Assembly (NCBI GenBank): GCA_963719345.1
Contig: CAVRCA010000001.1
Span: 186,001-250,000, forward strand
From: CAVRCA01 sp963719345
Lineage (GTDB): Bacteria > Pseudomonadota > Alphaproteobacteria > Acetobacterales > Acetobacteraceae
Length of the DNA stretch: 64,000 nucleotides
Direction: 5' to 3'
The position numbers and the translations under genes are program-made. The notes below the pieces were generated by a model. It was not told where the DNA came from. It worked only from the letters and a program-made list of their open reading frames with translations, and ran no database searches. Positions 43,007 to 50,227 of the stretch are shown in pieces (within the stretch, counting starts at the first letter, position 1; the number at the start of each line of letters is the position of its first letter).

Positions 43007-44053
43007 ATGGCGACAGCACGCTGGACACGGCGCCCGGAGGGCTCGACCTGGGGCGATTTCGGGCCGGACGACGAACTCGGCCGGCTCAATCTCGTAACCC
43101 GGGAAAAGGTGCTGGAGGGCATCGCCGAAGTTCGGGACGGAAGGACGTTCTGCCTCAGCCTGCCGCTCGACGTGCCCGGCAAGGCGATCCTTAACCCGCG
43201 CCGCCATCCGCCCGAGCTGATGCCGACCCAGCGCGACGGCCGGCCGGTCATGGGGTTCCCGATGCGCTGCGTCGATCCGACGGCGCTCGACGTGGTCTGC
43301 GACGACAAGGTGCTGCTTACTCTGCAGTATTCGACGCAGTGGGACACGCTCGCCCATGTCGGCCAGATGTTCGACGTCGATGGCGACGGCAAGCCGGAGG
43401 ACGTTTTCTACAACGGCTTCCGGTCGGGGAGGGACATCGTCGGGCCCGTGACCTGGCAGGGCACCGACGCCGGTGCCGCGCGGCGAGCATGTCGGCGCCA
43501 AGCATCTCGGGGTCGAGAACATGGCGACGCACGGGGTGCAGGGCCGCGCCGTGATGATCGACCTCGCGGCGCATTTCGGCGGCACCGGCCGGGGCGTCGG
43601 CTACGACGACCTGATGGGGGTGATGCAGCAGGACGAGGTGGTCGTCGAGCCGGGCGACTTCGTGTTGCTGCGGACCGGGTTCGACCGGGCACTGCTGGCG
43701 ATGAACAAGACCCCGATCCGGCCGAGCTGTTCCGCACGACCCCGGCGCTCGACGGCCGCGACGATCGCCTGCAGCAGTGGATCACCGACAGCGGGCTGGT
43801 CGCCCTGATCTCGGACAATTACGGCGTCGAGAGCACGCCCGCCAAACCCTGCCTGGACGATTATTGCGCCATGCTGCCGTTGCACGCGCACTGCCTGTTC
43901 AAGCTCGGCGTCTATCTCGGCGAGATGTGGTTCCTGTCCGATCTCGCCGACTGGCTGCGCGCCAACCGGCGCTCGCGGTTTCTGCTGACCGCGCCGCCGC
44001 TGCGACTGCCCGGCGCGGTCGGCTCGCCGGCGACGCCGATCGCGACCGTCTGA
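43007..44053 (+). CDS. Cyclase-family (kynurenine formamidase-like) hydrolase, two frameshifts
   Basis: About 349 residues. N-terminal part: WGDFGPDDELGRLNLVTREK, FCLSLPLDVPGKAILNPRRH and TQWDTLAHVGQMFDVDGDG. The frame then breaks at the GG of 43472-43473 (one G too many) and resumes as PRGEHVGAKHLGVENMATHG, VQGRAVMIDLAAHFGG, EVVVEPGDFVLLRTGFD; it breaks again in the C run at about 43711-43714 (one base missing) and finishes as DPAELFRTTPALDG ... CLDDYCAMLPLHAHCLFKLG. All conserved metal-binding segments are kept. Family members hydrolyse N-formylkynurenine, isatin or cyclic amides; substrate unknown. Its stop lies in a palindrome shared with the next, convergent gene. Confidence 0.82.
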   Translation: MATARWTRRPEGSTWGDFGPDDELGRLNLVTREKVLEGIAEVRDGRTFCLSLPLDVPGKAILNPRRHPPELMPTQRDGRPVMGFPMRCVDPTALDVVCDDKVLLTLQYSTQWDTLAHVGQMFDVDGDGKPEDVFYNGFRSGRDIVGPVTWQGTDAGAARRACRRQASRGREHGDARGAGPRRDDRPRGAFRRHRPGRRLRRPDGGDAAGRGGRRAGRLRVAADRVRPGTAGDEQDPDPAELFRTTPALDGRDDRLQQWITDSGLVALISDNYGVESTPAKPCLDDYCAMLPLHAHCLFKLGVYLGEMWFLSDLADWLRANRRSRFLLTAPPLRLPGAVGSPATPIATV

Positions 44054-44070
44054 CCGGCCCGGGCCGGTCA
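44051..44070. terminator. 20-bp perfect palindrome carrying both stop codons of convergent genes
   Basis: The bases 44051-44070 form a perfect 20-bp palindrome (TGACCGGCCC on each strand). The first TGA is the stop of the cyclase gene, and the TGA of the other strand is the stop of the beta-repeat protein. A continuous self-complementary sequence without loop would form a GC-rich hairpin with a small loop in either transcript and may serve as a bidirectional terminator, although no T-tract follows. Confidence 0.55.
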
Positions 44071-45546
44071 GCCTGTGGGGTGGTTGGTGAGTACGGGCAC
44101 GGCGGCGACGACGTGCGGGTTGTAGAGCGCGCTGGCCGCCGCGCTCGGCTGCAGCGGGGCGGCAAAACCTGAACCGGTCGCGCTCACCGGCGACGTGGAG
44201 GCGAACGCCGCCTGCATGGCGGAGGGCGCCAGGCTGGCGAGGCTCACCTGCGTGCCGCCGGTGCCGTCGGCCGAGACCAGGAACGAGGCGGAAGCGAAAT
44301 TGCCCGCCAGGTGCAGCTTGGCGACCCCGACATTGTTCTCGGTGAGCGCAAGCGTCCCCTCGGACCAGTGCGCGCCGTTGGCCTGCACCGCCTTCAGGTC
44401 GATAACGTCCGCAAAAGTGGTGCCGCCGGAGCCGAACCCGGCGATCGTCGCGCCAACGACGTAGCCTGATGCCGGTGCGCCGGCGTCGATCTGCAGCACG
44501 CCGCGGCTGCCGGTGAACTCCAGCGTCTCGGCATTCGCTCCGCCCGTCAGCTCCAGCATCGAGCCGTTGCCGAGCGTGACGGTGCCGCTCAGCCCGGCGG
44601 AGGCCGTCACGCTGCCGGCGCGCAAGGTCGCGTTGTCGCCGACGGCGATCGTCCCGTCGTTGACGAGATGCACGCTGGTTTCGAGCGCAACCGCAGCGCC
44701 GCTGTGCGGCCGGGAGAACCCCTGGATCCGCATGGTGCCGCCGCCGAGCACATGCAACCCGCCGCCGCTGACGTCCGTGTTGGTGGTCCAAGTCAGCCCG
44801 GCACCCGCGCCGACGGTGACCTGTCCCGCCGCGCCTTGCCTGAAAGTGGACGATTGTTCGGTGAGCGTGCTGGGTCCGGCGAGCGAGATCTGGCCGTTGT
44901 TCTGCACCGTCGGCGCCGCGACATCGATGGCCACCAAGCCGCTGCCGGCAAGTGTGCCGTTGTTGATGAACGTGGCGCTCGCATTGCTCGCTCCCGCCGA
45001 GTTCTGGTCGATGACCAGCCTGACCGGCGTCGCCGGCGCGCCCGCAGCGGCGACGTGGTTCGCCGTGATCGTGCCGTTGTTGGTCAGCACGGTGCGACTG
45101 TAGAGGAAAGCGCTGCCGGCCTGAGCGTTGGCGGCGCTGCCGAGCGGCAACTGGAATGCGCCCACCGCGAGGTGCAGGTTGGCCCCCAGCGTGAGCGCTC
45201 CGGCGGAACCAAGTGTGGCGCCCTCGTCGAGGAACGGCGCGATCGCCTCGCCGAGATCATAGGTAAACCCGTTGAGCGTCGCGGCGGTCGAGAAAAGAAC
45301 GCTGTCGCCGGCCTGGTTGACGATCGTCGCCGCGTGGAATGTGCCGCTCACGGCGAGCGTGTCGAACCCGGGCTTCAGCGTCAGGCTACCGACCACGACG
45401 TTCGTGGCGGCGAGGGTGGCGCCGGAGCCGTACACCGTCGGCTGCGGGTCGATGACGACCGCGTCGGATGCACCCGGCGCTCCGCTCGGGGTCCAATTCG
45501 ACGCGACATTCCAATCGCCGCTGGCGGCGTTCCAAATCTTGGTCAT
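44068..45546 (-). CDS. Secreted beta-strand-repeat protein (adhesin-like)
   Basis: 492 residues, very rich in Ala, Gly, Thr, Asn and Val and nearly free of Cys. It opens TKIWNAASGDWNVASNWTPS and GAPGASDAVVIDPQP, the start typical of large surface proteins built of parallel beta-helix turns, and continues with repeated short units such as VLTNNGTITAN, ATFINNGTLAGSG, TVQNNGQISLAGP and HLVNDGTIAVGD. The segment VAKLHLAGNFASASFLVSAD near residue 430 is common in such proteins. No Sec signal and no autotransporter barrel is visible, so export by a type I system via the C-terminus is the likeliest route. Function unknown; adhesion or surface layer is plausible. Confidence 0.75.
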   Translation of the reverse strand: MTKIWNAASGDWNVASNWTPSGAPGASDAVVIDPQPTVYGSGATLAATNVVVGSLTLKPGFDTLAVSGTFHAATIVNQAGDSVLFSTAATLNGFTYDLGEAIAPFLDEGATLGSAGALTLGANLHLAVGAFQLPLGSAANAQAGSAFLYSRTVLTNNGTITANHVAAAGAPATPVRLVIDQNSAGASNASATFINNGTLAGSGLVAIDVAAPTVQNNGQISLAGPSTLTEQSSTFRQGAAGQVTVGAGAGLTWTTNTDVSGGGLHVLGGGTMRIQGFSRPHSGAAVALETSVHLVNDGTIAVGDNATLRAGSVTASAGLSGTVTLGNGSMLELTGGANAETLEFTGSRGVLQIDAGAPASGYVVGATIAGFGSGGTTFADVIDLKAVQANGAHWSEGTLALTENNVGVAKLHLAGNFASASFLVSADGTGGTQVSLASLAPSAMQAAFASTSPVSATGSGFAAPLQPSAAASALYNPHVVAAVPVLTNHPTG

Positions 45547-45581
45547 GAAAGGTTTTCCCGAGAAAAGCCTGTGAAGGGCTA

Positions 45582-45605
45582 AGCCGGCCGTGCTCGTGGC
45601 CGGCT
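45582..45605. terminator. 8-bp stem hairpin between SDR and beta-repeat genes
   Basis: AGCCGGCC (45582-45589) pairs with GGCCGGCT (45598-45605) around an 8-base loop. It lies after the SDR stop and before the start of the beta-repeat gene on the minus strand, where it could terminate the SDR transcript or fold in the leader of the next gene. No T-run follows on either strand. Confidence 0.4.
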
Positions 45606-45708
45606 CAATGCGTCATTAGTAACACACGGCTTCTCAATTCCGATAGTTATTCAACTTATTGGCGAATACACGTTTGTGTGTGGTCGGCTGGAACGGGTGA
45701 CCGGTCGG

Positions 45709-46458
45709 TCAGGCCAGGAACGCGCCGCCGTTCACATGCAGGGTCTGCCCGGTGATATAGCCGCCGGGCTCGGCAAGCATCCGGACCGCCGAGACGATCT
45801 CCTCGATCGAGGCCTTGCGCCGGAGCGGGATGGCGTTGTTGCCCAAGGTGTCCGGCAGCCGCCCGGCGGAGGCGCCGCGCACCGTGTCGACGGCGCCCGG
45901 TGCCACGCAGTTGGCGGTGATGCCGTGCGGGGCGAGTTCGATCGCCAGAGCCCGGACCAAGCCCTCCAGCCCGGCTTTCGAGGCCGAGACGTGGCACCGG
46001 TTCGGGGTGCCGACATGCGTCGAGATGCCGGACATCGCGACGATGGCGCCGCCGCCGCGGGCGACCATGTGCGGCACGACGGCGCGGGCGACGATAAAGG
46101 CGCCGTCGAGCGCCACCGACAGGATCTCGCGCCATTCCTCGACCGTCATGTCGAGGAATGGCGTCTGCCGCCGCAGGCCGGCGTTGCTGACCAGGATGTC
46201 GATGCCGCCGAGTGCCGCCACGGCGGCTTCGACCATGGCGGCGACCGCGGCAGGGTCGGAGACATCCGCGATCCGGCCGATGGCGGTGCCGCCGACCGCC
46301 TCGATCTCGCCCACCACGCCGTCGACGGCGGCACGGTCGCTGCGGCCGTTGACGATCACCGCGGCGCCATCGAGGGCCAGCCGCAGCGCGATAGAGCGGC
46401 CGATGTTCTTTCCCGCCCCCGTCACCAGGGCCACCTTGCCCGCAAGCGGCTTGTCCAT
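45709..46458 (-). CDS. SDR-family oxidoreductase (3-oxoacyl reductase-like)
   Basis: 249 residues from the ATG at 46458, which follows GGGAGGA; the open frame extends far upstream without meaning. Motifs: TGAGKNIGRSIALRLA, DVSDPAAV, SNAGLRRQ, catalytic Ser in VAMSGISTHVG; the position of the usual YxxxK is HVSASKAGLEG, so the catalytic Tyr is replaced by His-Val-Ser. C-terminal GYITGQTLHVNGGAFLA is canonical. The loss of the active-site Tyr (unless the Tyr codon is misread) is unusual and may mean an altered or lost activity. Confidence 0.87.
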   Translation of the reverse strand: MDKPLAGKVALVTGAGKNIGRSIALRLALDGAAVIVNGRSDRAAVDGVVGEIEAVGGTAIGRIADVSDPAAVAAMVEAAVAALGGIDILVSNAGLRRQTPFLDMTVEEWREILSVALDGAFIVARAVVPHMVARGGGAIVAMSGISTHVGTPNRCHVSASKAGLEGLVRALAIELAPHGITANCVAPGAVDTVRGASAGRLPDTLGNNAIPLRRKASIEEIVSAVRMLAEPGGYITGQTLHVNGGAFLA

Positions 46459-46524
46459 TGCGTCCTCCCGTGTTGGCCTACGGGATAAACGGTCCGCGCG
46501 GTCGATACGACGGGGAGATGGTCT

Positions 46525-47463
46525 ATGGCGCCAAAAATCGGCTACCTGCTGCCGACGCGTGAGCAGGTGATGGAGGGCCGGCATGATGCGGTATCCCTGC
46601 TTGCCCTGGCCGGGCGCGCGGAGGCACTGGGCTACTCGTCGGTCTGGGTCGGCGATTCGGTGCTGGCACGGCCGCGACACGATCCGCTGACCCTGCTCGC
46701 CGCCGTGGCGGTGCAGGCGCCTCGCGTGGAACTCGGGACCGCGGTGCTGTTGCCGGCGCTGCGCAATCCCGTCCTGCTGGCCCACCAGGTCGCGACGCTC
46801 GACCAGATCAGCCAGGGACGTTTCATCCTGGGGGTCGGGATCGCCACCGACGTGCCGAACATCCGTGCCGAGTTCGAGGCCTGCGGCGTGCCGTTCGACA
46901 AGCGGGTCGGGCGGATGCTCGAAGAATTGCGGCTGTGCCGGGCGCTGTGGACCGGCCAGAAGGTGGATTGGGAGGGGCGCTGGACCATGCATCAGGGCGT
47001 GCTGGCCCCGGTGCCGCATCGCCCCGGCGGACCGCCGATCTGGATCGGCGGCAACCGGCCGGCAAGTCTGGAGCGGGTCGGCCGCCATTTCGACGGCTGG
47101 TTCCCGACCGCGCCCGATCCGGCGCGGTTCGCCACCCAGATGGAGGAGATCCGCGGGATTGCGCGGGCACGGGGCCGGGACGCGGACGCGCTGACCGGGG
47201 CGATGTACCTGACGCTGACGGTCGATGACGACCGGACTCGCGCCGATGCCCGGATGGATGCCTTCCTGGAGGGCTATTACGGTCAGCCCGCCGCGGTGAT
47301 CCGTGCCCGCCAGGTGTGCTACGCGGGCTCGGCCTCGGGCGCGGCCGACTGGATCGCCGAGTACGCGCGGGCGGGAGCAAGCCATATCGTGCTGCGGTTC
47401 GCGGGCGACCACGAGCGACACCTCGAAGCGCTGGCCGGAGTACGCGAGGCGCTGGCGGGATGA
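46525..47463 (+). CDS. Luciferase-like (LLM class) flavin-dependent oxidoreductase, copy 1
   Basis: 312 residues. It begins PKIGYLLPTREQVMEGRHDA and has YSSVWVGDSVLARPRHDP, VELGTAVLLPALRNPVLLAH, DQISQGRFILGVGIATDVPN and PPIWIGGNRPASLERVGRHF, the TIM-barrel core of the bacterial luciferase / F420 reductase superfamily. Substrate and cofactor (FMN or F420) cannot be told from sequence. It is divergent from the SDR gene at 45709 with a 66-bp gap and is followed by a small membrane protein gene. Confidence 0.88.
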   Translation: MAPKIGYLLPTREQVMEGRHDAVSLLALAGRAEALGYSSVWVGDSVLARPRHDPLTLLAAVAVQAPRVELGTAVLLPALRNPVLLAHQVATLDQISQGRFILGVGIATDVPNIRAEFEACGVPFDKRVGRMLEELRLCRALWTGQKVDWEGRWTMHQGVLAPVPHRPGGPPIWIGGNRPASLERVGRHFDGWFPTAPDPARFATQMEEIRGIARARGRDADALTGAMYLTLTVDDDRTRADARMDAFLEGYYGQPAAVIRARQVCYAGSASGAADWIAEYARAGASHIVLRFAGDHERHLEALAGVREALAG

Positions 47464-47506
47464 GGGAGCGGCCGTTTCGCGCTTGTAATCTCGGCGGGGG
47501 TTGAAC

Positions 47507-47812
47507 ATGGCTCGGCTCAGGCCACGTCCTCCGATTATGTCAAACCGCAGACCTCTCCAGCTCGACATGACGGCCGACGGCGGGTTCCGCCGGCCCGTGC
47601 GACCCTCGCTGCCCGCCCGCATCGGGGTGGTCGCGGTCATCGTCGCGGTATTGGCGGGCGCCATCGCCGCCGCGGGCCTGGTGCTGTGGGCCGCACTGTC
47701 CCTCATCCCGGTCGCGATCGCCGCGGCGGCCGTCGCCTGGGTCGCGTTCCGCATCCAGATGTGGCGGGTGCGCCGCGCCGCCGCGGGGCACCGCTCGGTC
47801 TATCGGCGCTAG
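47507..47812 (+). CDS. Small membrane protein of unknown function
   Basis: 101 residues from the ATG at 47507 (ATG at 47537 is the alternative). A ~40-residue polar, Arg-rich N-terminus is followed by a long hydrophobic hairpin of two segments (IGVVAVIVAVLAGAIAAAGL then LWAALSLIPVAIAAAAVAWV) and a short basic tail. I do not recognise a family. It lies 43 bp after the luciferase-like gene and 7 bp from a convergent stop. Confidence 0.6.
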   Translation: MARLRPRPPIMSNRRPLQLDMTADGGFRRPVRPSLPARIGVVAVIVAVLAGAIAAAGLVLWAALSLIPVAIAAAAVAWVAFRIQMWRVRRAAAGHRSVYRR

Positions 47813-47819
47813 CCCGAGG

Positions 47820-48833
47820 CTACATCCCGAACTCGGCTGCCAGCAGCGAGTACGAGCGGCGTCGGGCCGCGGGATCGTGTACCGTGGTCAGCACGGCCAT
47901 TTCCGACACGCCCTGTTCGGCGGCGAGCGCCCGCAGGCGCGCACCGACCACGGACGCGGTGCCGTAGATCGCGCGCTCCCGCAGGCGGGCTACCCGCATC
48001 TGCTCGCTGTCGCTCAGCCGCTGCGCGGCGGCCTCCTCGGGCGATTGCAGCGGCGCGAAAATGCCGCGATCGCGATTGAGCCGGGCAATCTCGCGCGAGC
48101 GGAACAGCCATTCGGCCTCTTCCCGGGTCTCCGCCGCGAGCGCCCAGACACAGGCCGCGGCGTGCGGGGTCGGGTGGGCGGTGCTTGGCCGGTAGTTCTG
48201 GCGGTACACCGAAAACGCCTGCTCGGCGCCGCGCCCGTCGGTGATGAAGTGCGCGAAGCAGTACGGCAGGCCGAAATAGCCTGCGACCTGGGCGCCATAA
48301 TCGGAGCTGCCCAGGATCCAGACTTCCGGGACCGTCGGCCCCTGCGGATGGGCGACGATTTCGCGGAACGGATGGCCCTCCACCAGCTTCTCGCCGGCGA
48401 CCCAGGCGAGCAGGTCGCGTATTTGGGCCGGAAAATGGTCGGCCGCCGTGTCCGCGTTCGGGTTCAACGCATAGGCGGTCCGCCCGTCCGAGCCGGGCGC
48501 CCGGCCCAGGCCGAGGTCGATCCGGCCGGGAGCGATCGCTTCCAGGACGCGGAACTGCTCGGCGACCTTGAGGCTCGAATAGTGCGGCAGCATGACCCCG
48601 GCGCTGCCGACCCGGATGCGCGGCGTGGTTGCCGCGATCGCGCCGATCAGCACCTCGGGCGCGGTGCCGGCGATGCTGGCGGAGTTGTGGTGCTCGGCAA
48701 GCCAGTACCGGCTGTAGCCGAGCGCGTCGCAATGAGCCGCCAGCCCCAGGCTCTCCCGGATCGAGGCGTCGGGCGAGCGGCCGGTGACCACGGTGGACTG
48801 GTCGAGCACGGAGAGGCGGATCTCTGGCGACAT
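47820..48833 (-). CDS. Luciferase-like (LLM class) flavin-dependent oxidoreductase, copy 2
   Basis: 337 residues from the ATG at 48833 (RLSVLDQSTVVTGRSP). The motifs YSRYWLAEHHNSASIAGTAP, VGSAGVMLPHYSSLKVAEQF, GRIDLGLGRAPGSD and EVWILGSSDYGAQVAGYFGL place it in the MsnO8 / YvbT-like subgroup. This subgroup is unrelated in detail to the copy at 46525. Function is undefined for most members. It lies 16 bp downstream of the DUF445 gene and may share a transcript with it. Confidence 0.9.
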   Translation of the reverse strand: MSPEIRLSVLDQSTVVTGRSPDASIRESLGLAAHCDALGYSRYWLAEHHNSASIAGTAPEVLIGAIAATTPRIRVGSAGVMLPHYSSLKVAEQFRVLEAIAPGRIDLGLGRAPGSDGRTAYALNPNADTAADHFPAQIRDLLAWVAGEKLVEGHPFREIVAHPQGPTVPEVWILGSSDYGAQVAGYFGLPYCFAHFITDGRGAEQAFSVYRQNYRPSTAHPTPHAAACVWALAAETREEAEWLFRSREIARLNRDRGIFAPLQSPEEAAAQRLSDSEQMRVARLRERAIYGTASVVGARLRALAAEQGVSEMAVLTTVHDPAARRRSYSLLAAEFGM

Positions 48834-48849
48834 CGGCGTGGGTTCCGCT

Positions 48850-50127
48850 TCAGAAGCTGGCGTGACCGAATGTCGCGCGCAGCAGCGCATAGACAAGGCC
48901 ACCGACCAGGAAGCCGACCAGCGTGCCGTTGACCCGCACATATTGCAGGTCTTTGCCGACGTGCAGTTCCAGCTTGTCGGTGATCGTGGCGGTATCCCAG
49001 TTGGCCACCGTGCGGGCGATGAACTCGGAGAGATGGAGCTGCCCGGCGGGCAGGATGCGGGCCACGATCCCCTCCGCCCCGTGCTGCACCCGCCGGCGGG
49101 CCGCCGGATCGGCGTCCAGCATGGTGCCGAGATTGCCCAGCGCGCCCTCGATCAGGGCGACCGTGTGACCGTGGGGCTTGGTCGCATCACGTTCGAGCGC
49201 GAGCCGGAGCCGTGTCCAGACGTCCCACAGCCACGCTTGCACCGTCTCGTGCGCCACCACGCCGCGGATCGCGGCCCCGACCTCCGCCGCCCGATGCGGG
49301 TCGGTCTCCATGCGGTCGATCTCGTGGCGAACCCACTCGTCGAACGCCTCACGCAGCTCCGACCCGTCCGGGCTCATCTTGTCGAGCTCGGCGTTCACCA
49401 TGCTCAGCACGCGACGCGCCACCGAGGCTCCCACCGCCCAGCCGACCAGCCGGCCGCCCTGCTCGCGCACGCGGTCCTCGATCGCGGTGCGCAGCGCGCC
49501 TTCCTTGCTGGCCAACAGAGTCCGGAACTGGTCGAGGATGAAGCCGAACACTTCCTGATGCCGCCCGCCCTCCACCAGCCCGCGCAGCGCGCGCGCCACC
49601 ACGGCGCCCGCCCCGGCGCCGCCGAGGATGCGCGGGGCGAGGCGGGAGATCAGGCGGCGTGCGCGGCCGTCCTCCACCGTCGCCATCATGCGGGGCAGCA
49701 TGCCGGCGAGGGCTTCGGCGGCGGGCCGGGTCGCGGATGGGTCGGACAGGAAGCGGCGAAAGATCCCGGCAAGATCGAGCTGCCCGATGACGCGGGAGAC
49801 CTCCTGTTCGGTAAACACGTGGTTGGCGACGAACCGGCCGAGCGCGGCACCGAGCCGCGCCTTCTGGTTGGGCAGGATGGCGGTGTGCGGGATCGGCAGC
49901 CCGAGGGGGTGGCGGAACAGCGCGGTCACGGCGAACCAGTCGGCGATGCCGCCGACGAACCCGGCCTTGGCCGACGCCTGCAGCAGATCGGCGCCCCAGC
50001 CTTCGGGAAGGGCGTAGCTGGCGAGGGTCAGGACGGCCATCAGGACCAGCAGCCCGGTGGCGAAGGCACGATGGGACGCCAGCGCCCGGCGGCGCTCGAG
50101 ATCGGGATCGGAGGTTCGGTCGCTCAT
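48850..50127 (-). CDS. DUF445 family membrane protein
   Basis: 425 residues from the ATG at 50127. One membrane segment near residues 25-45 (TGLLVLMAVLTLASYALPEG), the conserved GGIADWFAVTALFRHPLGLP, IPHTAILPNQKARLGAALGR, a long helical middle and a second membrane segment at the very C-terminus (VNGTLVGFLVGGLVYALL). This is the whole-length layout of DUF445/YjiN-like proteins, thought to sit at the inner membrane; biochemical role unknown. It is divergent from the PEP-carboxylase-like gene with a ~100-bp gap. Confidence 0.9.
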   Translation of the reverse strand: MSDRTSDPDLERRRALASHRAFATGLLVLMAVLTLASYALPEGWGADLLQASAKAGFVGGIADWFAVTALFRHPLGLPIPHTAILPNQKARLGAALGRFVANHVFTEQEVSRVIGQLDLAGIFRRFLSDPSATRPAAEALAGMLPRMMATVEDGRARRLISRLAPRILGGAGAGAVVARALRGLVEGGRHQEVFGFILDQFRTLLASKEGALRTAIEDRVREQGGRLVGWAVGASVARRVLSMVNAELDKMSPDGSELREAFDEWVRHEIDRMETDPHRAAEVGAAIRGVVAHETVQAWLWDVWTRLRLALERDATKPHGHTVALIEGALGNLGTMLDADPAARRRVQHGAEGIVARILPAGQLHLSEFIARTVANWDTATITDKLELHVGKDLQYVRVNGTLVGFLVGGLVYALLRATFGHASF

Positions 50128-50227
50128 CGCGCACTCATAGGAGCGCGAATGGCCGGAGCCCAGACCGGGAACGGTCATACCGGGAGGCACTTGCCGCATT
50201 GCAGCATACCAGGGCAGAGTTCGGCGC

